Shown piece by piece: positions 28,573-37,343 of a DNA stretch of 54,133 nt; the first letter of the stretch is position 1; every line of letters starts with the position of its first letter. Where the stretch lies: NCBI GenBank assembly GCA_017477025.1, contig JAFUYA010000002.1:1-54133 (forward strand), written 5' to 3'. The notes under the pieces are model-generated. The model saw nothing but the letters and a program-made list of their open reading frames with translations, ran no database searches and had not been told where the DNA came from. Made by a program: the position numbers and the translations under genes. This stretch comes from Bacteroidales bacterium. GTDB taxonomy: Bacteria > Bacteroidota > Bacteroidia > Bacteroidales > P3.

Positions 28573-29023
28573 TTTCAGACACTACAATAAACTCGCTAAG
28601 GCTTTTACATACTATGAAGCAGGTGAGTTACAAGTTGATTTAAACAGAGAATTTAAAAGCGGATTAATATTCCCAATGGCAGACGACTCAAGTATGTATA
28701 TGGGAACATACAGCGAACTTCAACAATGCACAGGTCTTAAAGATGATAACGGCCGCTTGATATATGAAGGCGACATTTTGAAATACGCAGAGTTTGATTG
28801 GAACGATGAGTCGTTTAAGGATATAGAAACAAATCAAGCCGTCATTATTTGGGGCGGCGAGTATGATTATCCGGCATTTGATTTAAAAGGCACCGATTTT
28901 GACGGCACAAACGGGCTTTCGTATTTATTCGGTGCAGGCTGGCATTTTGAAGTTATAGGTAATATTTACGAGAACGCAGATTTGATAGAAGGAGGAGCAA
29001 ATGCAGAGCAGGTTCAAGTTTAG
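28559..29023 (+). CDS. YopX family protein (1 of 2 stand-alone)
   Basis: This 154-residue protein, with AAGGAGG before ATG 28559, matches the YopX family: an N-terminal FRHYN.L..AF.Y start, then MGTYSELQQCTGLKDDNGRL and IYEGDILKYAEF, and a C-terminal WHFEVIGNIYEN. The L-x-QCTGL-x-D-x-x-G box is the family signature. YopX proteins are frequent in phages of Bacillota and Bacteroidota with no established function. Next to a second YopX, and a third fused YopX lies at 26479. Confidence 0.82.
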   Translation: MSRFNFRHYNKLAKAFTYYEAGELQVDLNREFKSGLIFPMADDSSMYMGTYSELQQCTGLKDDNGRLIYEGDILKYAEFDWNDESFKDIETNQAVIIWGGEYDYPAFDLKGTDFDGTNGLSYLFGAGWHFEVIGNIYENADLIEGGANAEQVQV

Positions 29024-29435
29024 AGTATGGAACACGCAAACACAAACGATGCATTATAACGATTTTTGTGTAACAGCTACAGGATATGTGGCTCCGCTGC
29101 AAACACAAGACCATAAAATAATGTCATTCAACCAATACGACTTAAAACCCGATGAGAACAATATCCTCATGCAATGTACAGGTATGATAGATAAACAAAA
29201 ACGATATATTTACGAAGGCGACATTCTAAAAGAAACATACACTTCTGAAGGTGAAACCCACACGGATATTACGGTCGTTAAATATAATAAATCATCTGCA
29301 GGTTTTATTATGGCAAGGCCTGGCCTTGAAAAAGATGTCACATGGTTTGACGAAATAAATCTTGATAAAGAGGACTTTATAATAATCGGGAATATATATG
29401 AAACCCCTGAAAAATTGGAGGAAAAGGAAGAATGA
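29001..29435 (+). CDS. YopX family protein (2 of 2 stand-alone)
   Basis: This 144-residue protein begins MQSRFKFRVWNTQTQTMHYN and holds ILMQCTGMIDKQKRYIYEGD, the YopX signature, and ends FIIIGNIYETPEK. It overlaps the previous gene by 23 bases and the HAD gene by 4. It is a tandem paralogue of the neighbour. Confidence 0.82.
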   Translation: MQSRFKFRVWNTQTQTMHYNDFCVTATGYVAPLQTQDHKIMSFNQYDLKPDENNILMQCTGMIDKQKRYIYEGDILKETYTSEGETHTDITVVKYNKSSAGFIMARPGLEKDVTWFDEINLDKEDFIIIGNIYETPEKLEEKEE

Positions 29436-29929
29436 AGAGTGCAATTATATGCGATATAGATGGGTGCGTAATAGATACGGATTGGATTTGGGAAGAAGTA
29501 GAGAAAAAGAAAATCAGCGGAGCCGATAAATGGCTCTTTTTTAATAAAAATTCGTGCGATATGGTAAAAGCCAAGATTGACGATGTACTGTTGCGAATTA
29601 TAAAAATGCAATTATACACCACCGGCGCAGAGTTGATATTTTCAACAGCACGGAACGAATGTCTAAGAGAGCAGACACGGAAAATACTTCAGGACTTATT
29701 TGAGGGGCAAGAGTTTCTGCTTTACATGCGGCCCGATGGCTGCCTTTTATCTTCTGAAGATTTAAAAGAAGCCCATCTGCAGGAAATCAGAAAAAACTTT
29801 GTTGTAATTCAGGCTTACGATAATGAGGCGCAAAACTGTATGATGTATTCCAAGAACGGTGTAGATGCTATTCAATGGATTAGCAAAAAGCACAAAGGTG
29901 TTGATTGTAAACAGGCATGCACGGTTTAA
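29432..29929 (+). CDS. HAD-family phosphatase-like protein
   Basis: This 165-residue protein begins KSAIICDIDGCVID, the HAD motif I (D-x-D-G) used to form the phosphoaspartate. A central LIFSTARNECLREQ gives motif II (S/T-A-R), and FVVIQAYDNEAQNCMMY resembles motif III/IV. Polynucleotide kinase 3'-phosphatase-type or nucleotide phosphatases share this layout. A kinase domain is not visible. Its role may be nucleotide or RNA-end repair. Confidence 0.7.
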   Translation: MKSAIICDIDGCVIDTDWIWEEVEKKKISGADKWLFFNKNSCDMVKAKIDDVLLRIIKMQLYTTGAELIFSTARNECLREQTRKILQDLFEGQEFLLYMRPDGCLLSSEDLKEAHLQEIRKNFVVIQAYDNEAQNCMMYSKNGVDAIQWISKKHKGVDCKQACTV

Positions 29930-29946
29930 AAAAGGAGGATATAATT

Positions 29947-30495
29947 ATGTCAAGATATGGGGAAGATAACAAATATAAAGCACTAAGAGACGATTATATG
30001 ACACCCGAGTCTATATACAAACCGCTTCTGAACCTATTTAATAAAGACAAGTTTGATATAGACGTCTGTTCAACAAAACCGAACATCCCGGCAAATATAA
30101 ACTACACAAAAAACGAAAACGGACTGCTTCAAACATGGAGCGGTCTTTGTTTTTGTAATCCTCCGTGGAACCAAACACCGAAATGGGTTAAAAAAGGCTT
30201 CACGGAAGTGCAAAACCAAATTACAGGAAATACAGAGGTCGTCTATGTTATACCGTCAAACCGCATGGAAACAGGTTACATGCAAGACTATATTATAAAC
30301 AACCCGAATTGCGTGTGGTGCATTATTCCTCAAAAACAAGGGTTTATTATTCCCGGCTCCGAAGATGTGCCTCCGATTCCTTCCGTTGGTGTTGCGGTTG
30401 CTATTTTAAGCCAAAGACCTGCGGAAATAAAAAAGATACTAAACGCACAAAACCCATTCAAAACCTCCTATTTTATAGGTAAAAAACAAAAATAA
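29947..30495 (+). CDS. DNA N6-adenine methyltransferase (phage Dam)
   Basis: This 182-residue protein follows AAAAGGAGG. It begins YKALRDDYMTPESIYKPLLN and contains DKFDIDVCSTKP and GLCFCNPPWNQTPKWVKKGF (the catalytic NPPW). These are the features of the phage Dam-type (DNA_N6-adenine methyltransferase) family. I use ATG 29947, preferred for its ribosome-binding site over 29917, which lies in the HAD gene. It is the second of three methyltransferase genes on the phage. Confidence 0.85.
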   Translation: MSRYGEDNKYKALRDDYMTPESIYKPLLNLFNKDKFDIDVCSTKPNIPANINYTKNENGLLQTWSGLCFCNPPWNQTPKWVKKGFTEVQNQITGNTEVVYVIPSNRMETGYMQDYIINNPNCVWCIIPQKQGFIIPGSEDVPPIPSVGVAVAILSQRPAEIKKILNAQNPFKTSYFIGKKQK

Positions 30496-30521
30496 ATCTC
30501 TTCATTTTTAAACCTCCTAAC

Positions 30522-30549
30522 CCTCACCCTTCGGGGTGGGGGCTTTTTT
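30522..30549 (+). terminator. Terminator after Dam gene (end of early operon)
   Basis: CCTCACCC/GGGTGGGG with UUCG loop (one wobble pair), then GCTTTTTT. A strong terminator separating the early block from the late operon. Confidence 0.88.
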
Positions 30550-30680
30550 ATTGCCCTTTTTGTAACAAAAACTTCATTAAGATTTATTAAAAACAGAGTA
30601 AAAATTTTTATAAAATGAGCCGTGTTCAAAAATAATAACGGCAATGTTTTCAGGTGCAATTTTGGGGGTGGGAGTAAATA

Positions 30681-30750
30681 TCACTAAATATCATAAAATA
30701 TCATCATTTATCATTAAACGTCAGCGATTGTCATTGAATGCCACAGACGA
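30681..30750 (+). repeat. Seven tandem 10-bp repeats (TCATnAAATA-like)
   Basis: TCA begins units at 30681, 30691, 30701, 30711, 30721 and 30731, with CCA at 30741. Exact 10-base spacing places every motif on the same DNA face. The first four units match best (TCActAAATA, TCATaAAATA, TCATcATTTA, TCATtAAACG). The later ones are degenerate. Ends just before the -10-like TATATT. Confidence 0.8.
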
Positions 30751-30757
30751 TTTTTAT

Positions 30758-30763
30758 TATATT
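30758..30763 (+). promoter_or_regulatory. Possible late promoter -10 (TATATT)
   Basis: A -10-like TATATT follows the repeat array by 7 bases, with transcription expected about 30 bases before the first late ATG at 30799. The array covers the place of the -35 and upstream, as for an activator. Confidence 0.45.
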
Positions 30764-30798
30764 TAGAATGTAAAATTTTTAATTCCACGGAGGTGCCA

Positions 30799-31428
30799 AT
30801 GCCTAAAGGCTCATTCAAGATAGATTTAAGCGACCTCCACTACAAAGTAAACAAATTTGTAAAAACTCTCGATGATCCATCGGGAGTTTTTACTAAGACA
30901 ATGTCCGACATGCGAAGCCGTGCTCCCGGCAAGATTGCCGATGCTATAAGAACCCAATATAGTATTAAAAAAGCAGAAGTTATGCCAAATAAGACTTCAA
31001 GAGAAAAAAGAGGAGCTGTTTCAATAAGAATTGAAGGTGAAACAATAGAAGCACTGGTATTTCATTTTAAAGGTCGGACACTCACTCCTCTGCATTTTGG
31101 AATGAAACCAACGCAACGACCTGATAAAAAAAATTATAAAATCAGTGCAAAAATCAAAAAAGCAAGAGAGGTTTTTGAGAAAAAACCCGGTTATAGTTTG
31201 CCATTTATTGCGAAAGCACAAGGAGGCAAAATGCTTGCTTTCCAAAGAGAAGAAGGTTCGGTTGGTAAAAACGGCAGAGAAAAAATAGATGCACGGCGAA
31301 CGGTTGCTATTCCTGAAATGGTAGACAACCTTGATGTAAGAGAATTTATCGATAACGACCTCGGCGACCTTTTAGAAAAAAGGTTCAATTACCACATGGA
31401 CAGATTTCTCGATAAAGCCGTCAAATAA
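30799..31428 (+). CDS. Minor tail protein Z-like
   Basis: This 209-residue protein follows GGAGGTGCC. It resembles phage minor tail protein Z: SRAPGKIADAIRTQYSIKKA, a Lys-rich middle, ARRTVAIPEMVDNLDVREFI and LLEKRFNYHMDRFL, matching the family pattern P-x-M..N..V.....L..R...H. In lambda Z lies in the tail region, but here it precedes the packaging genes. The start ATG 30799 is preferred over a GTG at 30793, which overlaps the ribosome-binding site. Confidence 0.65.
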   Translation: MPKGSFKIDLSDLHYKVNKFVKTLDDPSGVFTKTMSDMRSRAPGKIADAIRTQYSIKKAEVMPNKTSREKRGAVSIRIEGETIEALVFHFKGRTLTPLHFGMKPTQRPDKKNYKISAKIKKAREVFEKKPGYSLPFIAKAQGGKMLAFQREEGSVGKNGREKIDARRTVAIPEMVDNLDVREFIDNDLGDLLEKRFNYHMDRFLDKAVK

Positions 31429-31446
31429 GCAAAGGAACAAAGAAAA

Positions 31447-32730
31447 ATGGCTGTAAAAACAAAAGAGAGAACCGTCATTGACGGCATAAAAGTATATTGT
31501 GCTTATGACGAGATTATGGATATTGAGGAATTAAAACCAAATCCCCTCAACCCGAATACTCACCCGAAGCAACAAATAAAAATGCTTGCTGAAATTATAG
31601 AAAAAACAGGCTGGAGAGCACCGATTACAGTATCAACTCGTTCAGGGTTTATTGTAAAAGGACACGGCAGGTTGCAGGCTGCAAAATTGGCTGGCTTTAC
31701 AAAAGTGCCGGTTGAGATGCAAAATTTCACAAGCGAAGATGAAGAGAAGGCGGCCCTGCTGGCAGACAACCGCATCGCCGAACTTTCGGAAATAGACAAC
31801 AATATCCTTTCAGAGATGTTTGAGGATTTCAACTTTGAAGATTACGGAAACCTCACCGGCTATTCTCAAGAGGATTATGATGCACTCGTAACGGCTATTG
31901 AAGAACCCGAACAGACAGCCGATGAAGATACGGTTATAGCACCGCCGAAGGTTGCCTTTACAAAACCCGGCGATATTTGGGAACTCGGTCGTCATAGACT
32001 TATATGCGGTGATAGTTCCAAAATAAAAACTTATCAAAAATTACTCGGCGATGATAAAGCGGACATGGTTCTCACGGATCCACCGTACAATGTCGATTAC
32101 GAAGGAAAAACAAAAGACAAACTAAAAATACAAAACGATAAAAAGACAGACAACGAGTTTTATAGTTTTCTATTGTCGTGCTTTACACCAATGGTGCAAT
32201 TCCTTAAAGAAGGTGGCGCATTCTATTGTTGGCACGCAGACAGCGAACGTGTAAACTTTCAGACTGCTTTGGAAGCGGCAGGAGTTCTTGTTAAACAGAA
32301 TATTGTGTGGGTTAAAAACACGATGGTTATGGGCAGACAAGATTATCAATGGAAACACGAACCATGTCTGTATGGCTGGCGAGCAGGTGCGGCGCATTGG
32401 TTTGTTGATGATAGAAAACAAACAACAGTGTGGAATTGTGACAAACCAGTTAGAAACGATATACATCCGACAATGAAACCTGTTGAGCTATTCCTGAAGG
32501 CAATAGAAAATTCAACAAAGCCCGGTGGAATAGTTGTTGATGGTTTCGGAGGAAGCGGCACGACAATTATATCGTGTGAGAAGTCAGGTCGTATTGCGAG
32601 GGTGGTTGAATTAGACACAACCTTCTGTGATTCGATTGTAAAAAGATATCTGACTATATACAAAGGAGCAACTGCAACCTGTATAAGAGACGGCGAAGTG
32701 ATAAATCATCCATTGAAAGCTGAAGTGTAA
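31447..32730 (+). CDS. ParB-domain / N6-adenine (or N4-cytosine) DNA methyltransferase fusion
   Basis: This 427-residue protein has an N-terminal ParB-like domain (residues about 25-150; LKPNPLNPNTHPKQQIKMLA, TGWRAPITVST, GFIVKGHGRLQAAKL). The C-terminal methyltransferase shows LTDPPYNVDYEGKTKD (catalytic DPPY) and GIVVDGFGGSGTTIISCE (the SAM-binding motif I). DPPY before FGGSGT is the beta-class order. Such fusions are common in phages and plasmids and probably modify phage DNA against host nucleases. It lies between the Z-like gene and terminase. Confidence 0.92.
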   Translation: MAVKTKERTVIDGIKVYCAYDEIMDIEELKPNPLNPNTHPKQQIKMLAEIIEKTGWRAPITVSTRSGFIVKGHGRLQAAKLAGFTKVPVEMQNFTSEDEEKAALLADNRIAELSEIDNNILSEMFEDFNFEDYGNLTGYSQEDYDALVTAIEEPEQTADEDTVIAPPKVAFTKPGDIWELGRHRLICGDSSKIKTYQKLLGDDKADMVLTDPPYNVDYEGKTKDKLKIQNDKKTDNEFYSFLLSCFTPMVQFLKEGGAFYCWHADSERVNFQTALEAAGVLVKQNIVWVKNTMVMGRQDYQWKHEPCLYGWRAGAAHWFVDDRKQTTVWNCDKPVRNDIHPTMKPVELFLKAIENSTKPGGIVVDGFGGSGTTIISCEKSGRIARVVELDTTFCDSIVKRYLTIYKGATATCIRDGEVINHPLKAEV

Positions 32731-32976
32731 AAAATTACACCTCACACAAAGCCCGTTAAGCCCCCTTAAAATGTTTGCATGAATAAATACTCACGCAAAG
32801 TATTTTTCTCGCAACACAGGGCATCGTGGCGAGCCTGAGAAGTTTAAAAAATCTCAATAGGTACTGTCAGAAAAATTTTTCTCTGTGGTGCTTGCGAGCC
32901 CAGAATCTGAATAGATTTTGAAAAAATTTTTAAGGCCACTTCGTTTCGTTTGGTATTACAGAATTAGAGGTTATTC
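32731..32976 (+). other. Intergenic region before terminase, possible packaging site
   Basis: The 246 bases between the methyltransferase and the small terminase gene show no gene. They hold a perfect 14-base palindrome AGAAAAATTTTTCT (32869-32882) and CTCGC/GGCGAG-like arms around 32806-32832. In lambda cos lies just before the small terminase gene, so this is the first place to look for cos or pac. Confidence 0.35.
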
Positions 32977-33546
32977 ATGAGCGAAGAAGTTAAAAAAAAC
33001 CTGAAGCCGACCGAGTTCTTGGCTAATTATTTCGGTATAAGCAACAGGCGAGTACAACAATTAGCACAGGAAGGAATAATCCCTTACACAAAGGACAAGG
33101 GAGTTTATTATTTCGATCCACCGATTGCTATAAAAAAATATATTTCATACCTTCAGGACTGTATTGGTAAAAGAAACCGAAACACTGAAGAGCAAGAAAA
33201 GTTAAAACTTGATGCAGAAATAAGATTAAAAGAAGCAAAGGCTTCTATTGTAGAGTTAGAGCTTAACGAACTTAAAGGCAAAATGCATCGTGCGGAAGAT
33301 GTCGAGGCTCTTATTGAGGACTTATCGGCAACAATAAAAGGAATGATTGCGGCCCTGCCGGGAAGACTTGCTGTAGATTGTGCAAACCTTAAAACTGCTG
33401 CGGAAATTTCTGAACGTATCGAGAAAGATTGCTTTGAAATTCTTAACGAGTTGGCTGAGTACGAATATGACTCAGAGTATTTCAAAACAAAAGTTCAAGA
33501 GCGTGAGGGATTAACAAGCGATGACATTTCAGAAGCAGAAGAATGA
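32977..33546 (+). CDS. Terminase small subunit (Nu1-like)
   Basis: This 189-residue protein has a winged-helix start (LANYFGISNRRVQQLAQEGI, IPYTKDKGVYYF) as in lambda Nu1, which recognises the packaging site, and a long helical dimerisation part (EEQEKLKLDAEIRLKEAKAS). It is directly upstream of the large subunit and overlaps it by 26 bases. A lambda-like packaging enzyme fits the head genes that follow. Confidence 0.88.
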   Translation: MSEEVKKNLKPTEFLANYFGISNRRVQQLAQEGIIPYTKDKGVYYFDPPIAIKKYISYLQDCIGKRNRNTEEQEKLKLDAEIRLKEAKASIVELELNELKGKMHRAEDVEALIEDLSATIKGMIAALPGRLAVDCANLKTAAEISERIEKDCFEILNELAEYEYDSEYFKTKVQEREGLTSDDISEAEE

Positions 33547-35452
33547 AATGCCTCACTTCTATAAAACCCGTTCTCAAATAGCAAAAGATTTAAACAAGAC
33601 TATAAAAAATGCTTTAAGCTATTTCAAACCACCTGAAAAACTAACCGTTGACGAGTGGGCTGATAAATACAGGGTTTTAAGTCCTGAAAGTTCGGCAGAG
33701 TCAGGACCGTGGAGGACAGATAGAACTCCATATTTACGAGAGCCAATGCGTGCGTTCACCGATCCAAAGGTAAAACACATCACAATGGTTGCTGGTTCAC
33801 AAATAGGTAAATCCGAAATGCAACTCAACATTATCGGATACATCATAGACCAAGCACCCGGCTCTATATTGTATATACAACCGAACCTTGATGCTGCACG
33901 CAAATTTTCAAAACAGCGTGTTGCTCCAATGATTCGTGATAGTAAAAAACTCAAATCAAAAGTTCACAATGTAAAATCTCGTGGAAGTGCAAACACGATA
34001 TTACAAAAATCATTCCCGGGGGGAATATTGACAATGTGCGGTTCGGAATCAGCGGCCGCTCTTGCATCAACCCCAACGAGATATATTGTGGGTGACGAAC
34101 GTGACAGATGGGCGACTTCTGCAGGCTCCGAAGGGGATCCTTGGGAACTCGCAAAAGCACGTCAAACAACATTTTATAATCAAAAATCTGTGGAGGTTTC
34201 AACTCCAACGATAAAAGGTGCAAGTAATATTGAAGCGGCATTCAAAGACGGCACACAAGAAAGATGGTGTCATAAATGTCCTGCTTGTGGCGAATATACA
34301 AACATCGTTTTTGACTTAGTAAGATTCACTTATGAAACACGCAAGGTTCACAATAAGGAATTTTATGATGTAACGATTCACGGTTTTGCATGTCCTCATT
34401 GCGGAACTATAACTCCTGAAAGCGAAATCAGAAAGCAACCTGCTAAATGGATTGCAGAAAACCCTGCGGCATACGCACAAGGGCATCGTTCATTTTGGTT
34501 AAATGCTTTTTCAAGCCCATGGACACCTTGGGAAAAAGTCGTGCAGGCATTTTTGAAAGCACGGAAGGATCCTGAAAAATTAAAAGTTGTATTTAATACA
34601 ATGTTTGGTGAACTTTGGGAGGACAGGGGCGACTTAGCAGACGAAGATGAGATGCTTGCTCGCCGTGAAGTATATGAAGCAGAACTTCCCGATGGGGTGT
34701 TGGCTCTTACCTGCGGAGTTGATACTCAAGACAACCGTTTAGAATACGAGGTTGTCGGTCACGGTTTATACGGTGAGACGTGGGGTATTAAAAAAGGTTA
34801 TATTATGGGGCGGCCCGACACGGATGTTGTTTGGCAAAGGCTCGATGATGTAATTGACCACGTTTACAGGTTCGCAAATGGGCGAGGGTTAAAAATAATG
34901 ATTACCGGCGTTGACTCAGGTGGTCACTTTACCCAAGACGTTTATGAACAATGCAGGCTTAGAGAACATAAACACGTGTTCCCGATAAAAGGTAAAGGTG
35001 GCGATGGCATTCCTTTTATAGGAAAGCCAAGCCGAATTTATATAAAAGGCGACAAGCGAAAAAGTGTGTGGCTGTACTCTATCGGTGTTGATTCAGGCAA
35101 AGCGACAATTATGGATAACCTCCGAGTTCAAGAACCCGGTGCAAAATATTGTCACTTCCCTAAAAACGATGAGTTAATGTACGACCTGAATTACTTTAAC
35201 GGTCTTATATCTGAAAAAATGGTGCTTTCAAAAACAAAATCGGGCAACCGATGGACTTGGGAAAAGTTGCCGGGGCATCGCGCAAATGAAGCTCTTGACT
35301 GCAGGAACTATGCTCTCGCAGTTTTCAGAATATGGGATCCCGATATGTTGGCTCTTGAAAAGAGGCTAAAGGAACCGCCAAAACAAAAGGCTGTCGTAAA
35401 ACCGAAAAAACGAACTGTTAAGAACAGAAATTTATCGGGCGACAGTTGGTAA
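33521..35452 (+). CDS. Terminase large subunit (gpA-like)
   Basis: This 643-residue packaging ATPase/nuclease of the lambda gpA family has Walker A at MVAGSQIGKSEMQLNI (about residues 88-102). A C-rich zinc-like pair follows (CHKCPACGEYT, ACPHCGTI). The nuclease region includes LTCGVDTQDNRLEYEVVGHG with the acidic residue and ITGVDSGGHFTQDVYE. It ends with a proline/lysine tail. It would cut concatemers and pump DNA into the procapsid. The start at 33521 overlaps the Nu1 gene. ATG 33548 is an alternative, and neither has a strong site. Confidence 0.93.
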   Translation: MTFQKQKNEMPHFYKTRSQIAKDLNKTIKNALSYFKPPEKLTVDEWADKYRVLSPESSAESGPWRTDRTPYLREPMRAFTDPKVKHITMVAGSQIGKSEMQLNIIGYIIDQAPGSILYIQPNLDAARKFSKQRVAPMIRDSKKLKSKVHNVKSRGSANTILQKSFPGGILTMCGSESAAALASTPTRYIVGDERDRWATSAGSEGDPWELAKARQTTFYNQKSVEVSTPTIKGASNIEAAFKDGTQERWCHKCPACGEYTNIVFDLVRFTYETRKVHNKEFYDVTIHGFACPHCGTITPESEIRKQPAKWIAENPAAYAQGHRSFWLNAFSSPWTPWEKVVQAFLKARKDPEKLKVVFNTMFGELWEDRGDLADEDEMLARREVYEAELPDGVLALTCGVDTQDNRLEYEVVGHGLYGETWGIKKGYIMGRPDTDVVWQRLDDVIDHVYRFANGRGLKIMITGVDSGGHFTQDVYEQCRLREHKHVFPIKGKGGDGIPFIGKPSRIYIKGDKRKSVWLYSIGVDSGKATIMDNLRVQEPGAKYCHFPKNDELMYDLNYFNGLISEKMVLSKTKSGNRWTWEKLPGHRANEALDCRNYALAVFRIWDPDMLALEKRLKEPPKQKAVVKPKKRTVKNRNLSGDSW

Positions 35453-35461
35453 GGAGGATTA

Positions 35462-35722
35462 ATGGACAGCACAACAATACAAACTGAAATCACAAAGAAA
35501 AAAGAGCGCCTTGAGTTGTATCTTGCTCGTGAAGCAACGATGCTGCAGGGCGGTGTTCAGAGTTACGGTATCGGTTCCCGAAACCTCACTCGTTATAATA
35601 CAGACCTTGCACAAATCCGTGCGGCTATAAAAGAACTTGAAAATGAAATCAAGGCTCTTGAAGCAAAACTCAACGGCACGGCGGTTAGAAAAGCGGTCGG
35701 AATAATACCAAGGGACTTGTAG
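35462..35722 (+). CDS. Small head-tail connector (gpW/DUF6148-like)
   Basis: This 86-residue protein with AAGGAGG start lies between terminase and portal. It has an N-terminal helix (ITKKKERLELYLAREATMLQ), GVQSYGIGSRNLTRYN and a long helix (LAQIRAAIKELENEIKALEA). These are typical of gpW/DUF6148 proteins that fill the portal exit in lambda-like phages. Confidence 0.8.
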   Translation: MDSTTIQTEITKKKERLELYLAREATMLQGGVQSYGIGSRNLTRYNTDLAQIRAAIKELENEIKALEAKLNGTAVRKAVGIIPRDL

Positions 35723-35729
35723 GTGCGAT

Positions 35730-37343
35730 ATGAAAAACAGAAACATAAACCGAACAGACAATGTTCAAAAAATAATGAATAAAGGTTATTCTCACTCGGG
35801 TGCAAGTATGTCAAAGAGAGCATTAAAAGGGTTTAATGTTACATCGGGCTCGCCCAACGAGGATATAAACTATAACAATTCAACCTTAAGGCAACGTTCC
35901 CGAATATTATTAACTTCGGGGGGCTTGGCTCTTTCTGCTATAAAAACCAACAGGACAAATGTTGTCGGAATCGGCTTATATCCGAAAAGCAGAATTGACC
36001 GAGATTATTTAAGGATGACAACGGAGGAAGCAGAGGCTTGGCAGAAAAATACCGAGCGAGAGTTTTCTTTGTGGGCAAAGAGAAAACGAGCTTGCGATGC
36101 AACAGGTCTTAATGACTTTTATGAGATGCAGTCGTTGGCTTTTATCGCTTGGTTATCTTCAGGCGATAGTTTTTGTCTTTTCAAAAGATACGAAGCAACT
36201 CCGATATTTCCTTATTCCTTGAGACTGCACATTATAGAAGCCGACAGAATTTCAACACCCGGAAGCCTTGCTGGCAAGGTTACCAAAATCACGGATGGGG
36301 TTGCAGAAAACGGCAATAAAATCTTTGATGGTGTTGAGGTTGATAAAAACGGATTAGTTCAGGCTTACCACATAAGAAACAATTATCCGGGGGAAACAAA
36401 CTCTCTTAAAACTGAATGGAAGAGGGTTGAAGCTTACGGAAAAGAAACAGGACTCCCTAATATACTTCAGATAATGAACTCCGAAAGGCCTGACCAATAC
36501 AGGGGAGTTCCTTATTTGGCATCTGTTATTGAACCGATATTACAAACTCGGCGATATACCGAATCAGAGTTGATGGCTGCAATAGTAGAGAGTTTTTACA
36601 CTGCTTTCATTACTACAGACACAGAAGCAGATGCAATGCCATTTAATGAAACGATTGCTGATGACCAAGAGTCCGTTTCAGATGATGAGAACGAATACGA
36701 AATGGGGCCAGGGACAACGGTTAATTTAAAACCGGGCGAAAATGTCGTGTTCGGGGATCCCAAAAGACCGTCAGGAGGATTTGAAGCATTTATAAGAGCA
36801 ATTTCTGTTCAAATAGGTGCGGCATTAGAAATTCCTGCCGACCTTTTGTTAAAGGAATTCAATGCAAGTTATTCAGCTTCAAGGGCTGCTTTGCTGGAAG
36901 CATGGAAAGCCTTTAGAACTCGCAGAACTTGGTTTGTTTCTGATTTTTGTAATCCTGTATATGAGGCTTGGATGTATGAAGCGGTTGCGTTGGGAAGAAT
37001 ACAAGCACCCGGCTTCTTTGACGATCCATTGGCAAGACAGGCATATTTGGGATGCACATGGATAGGTCCGTCACAAGGTATGTTGGATCCAACCAAAGAA
37101 ATATCTGCCGAAGTAATGGCTTGTCAATATGGTTTGAGTACATATTCTGACTCTGCGACAAGGCTAAACGGTTCAGATTGGGATGCAAATATTGAACGAC
37201 TAAGAAACGAGAACCAAAAACTCGCTGAAACATGTGTTCAAAATCCTGCAATACAGGAACTTATAAAAGAGTCTATAAAAGAAGGAGTAAAAACGGAGGG
37301 TAAAAATAATGCCAATGACAGCGCAAAACAACAAGGCGAGTAA
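35730..37343 (+). CDS. Portal protein (gpB-like)
   Basis: This 537-residue portal protein, the dodecameric ring of the lambda gpB family (phage_portal_2), is identified by SRILLTSGGLALSAIKTNRT and NVVGIGLYPK, YRGVPYLASVIEPILQTRRY and AISVQIGAALEIPADLLLKE. The last includes the conserved G..L.IP.....F..SYSA (SAS RAAL). A C-terminal tail (PAIQELIKESIKEGVKTEGK) runs into the protease gene, which starts 35 bases before the portal stop. Confidence 0.95.
   Translation: MKNRNINRTDNVQKIMNKGYSHSGASMSKRALKGFNVTSGSPNEDINYNNSTLRQRSRILLTSGGLALSAIKTNRTNVVGIGLYPKSRIDRDYLRMTTEEAEAWQKNTEREFSLWAKRKRACDATGLNDFYEMQSLAFIAWLSSGDSFCLFKRYEATPIFPYSLRLHIIEADRISTPGSLAGKVTKITDGVAENGNKIFDGVEVDKNGLVQAYHIRNNYPGETNSLKTEWKRVEAYGKETGLPNILQIMNSERPDQYRGVPYLASVIEPILQTRRYTESELMAAIVESFYTAFITTDTEADAMPFNETIADDQESVSDDENEYEMGPGTTVNLKPGENVVFGDPKRPSGGFEAFIRAISVQIGAALEIPADLLLKEFNASYSASRAALLEAWKAFRTRRTWFVSDFCNPVYEAWMYEAVALGRIQAPGFFDDPLARQAYLGCTWIGPSQGMLDPTKEISAEVMACQYGLSTYSDSATRLNGSDWDANIERLRNENQKLAETCVQNPAIQELIKESIKEGVKTEGKNNANDSAKQQGE

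Larger units (their letters stand above)
30550..30798 (+). promoter_or_regulatory. Late-operon control region
   Basis: The gap between the early terminator and the first late gene holds a 10-bp-phased repeat array (30681-30750) and a T/A-rich stretch with possible -10 sequences (30755-30764). There is no clear -35 box, so activator-dependent late transcription is likely. Confidence 0.55.

Noticed and set aside
30681..30750. Short repeats as a CRISPR array
   Set aside because: Units are only 10 bp with no separate spacers. The array is phased DNA, not repeat-spacer.
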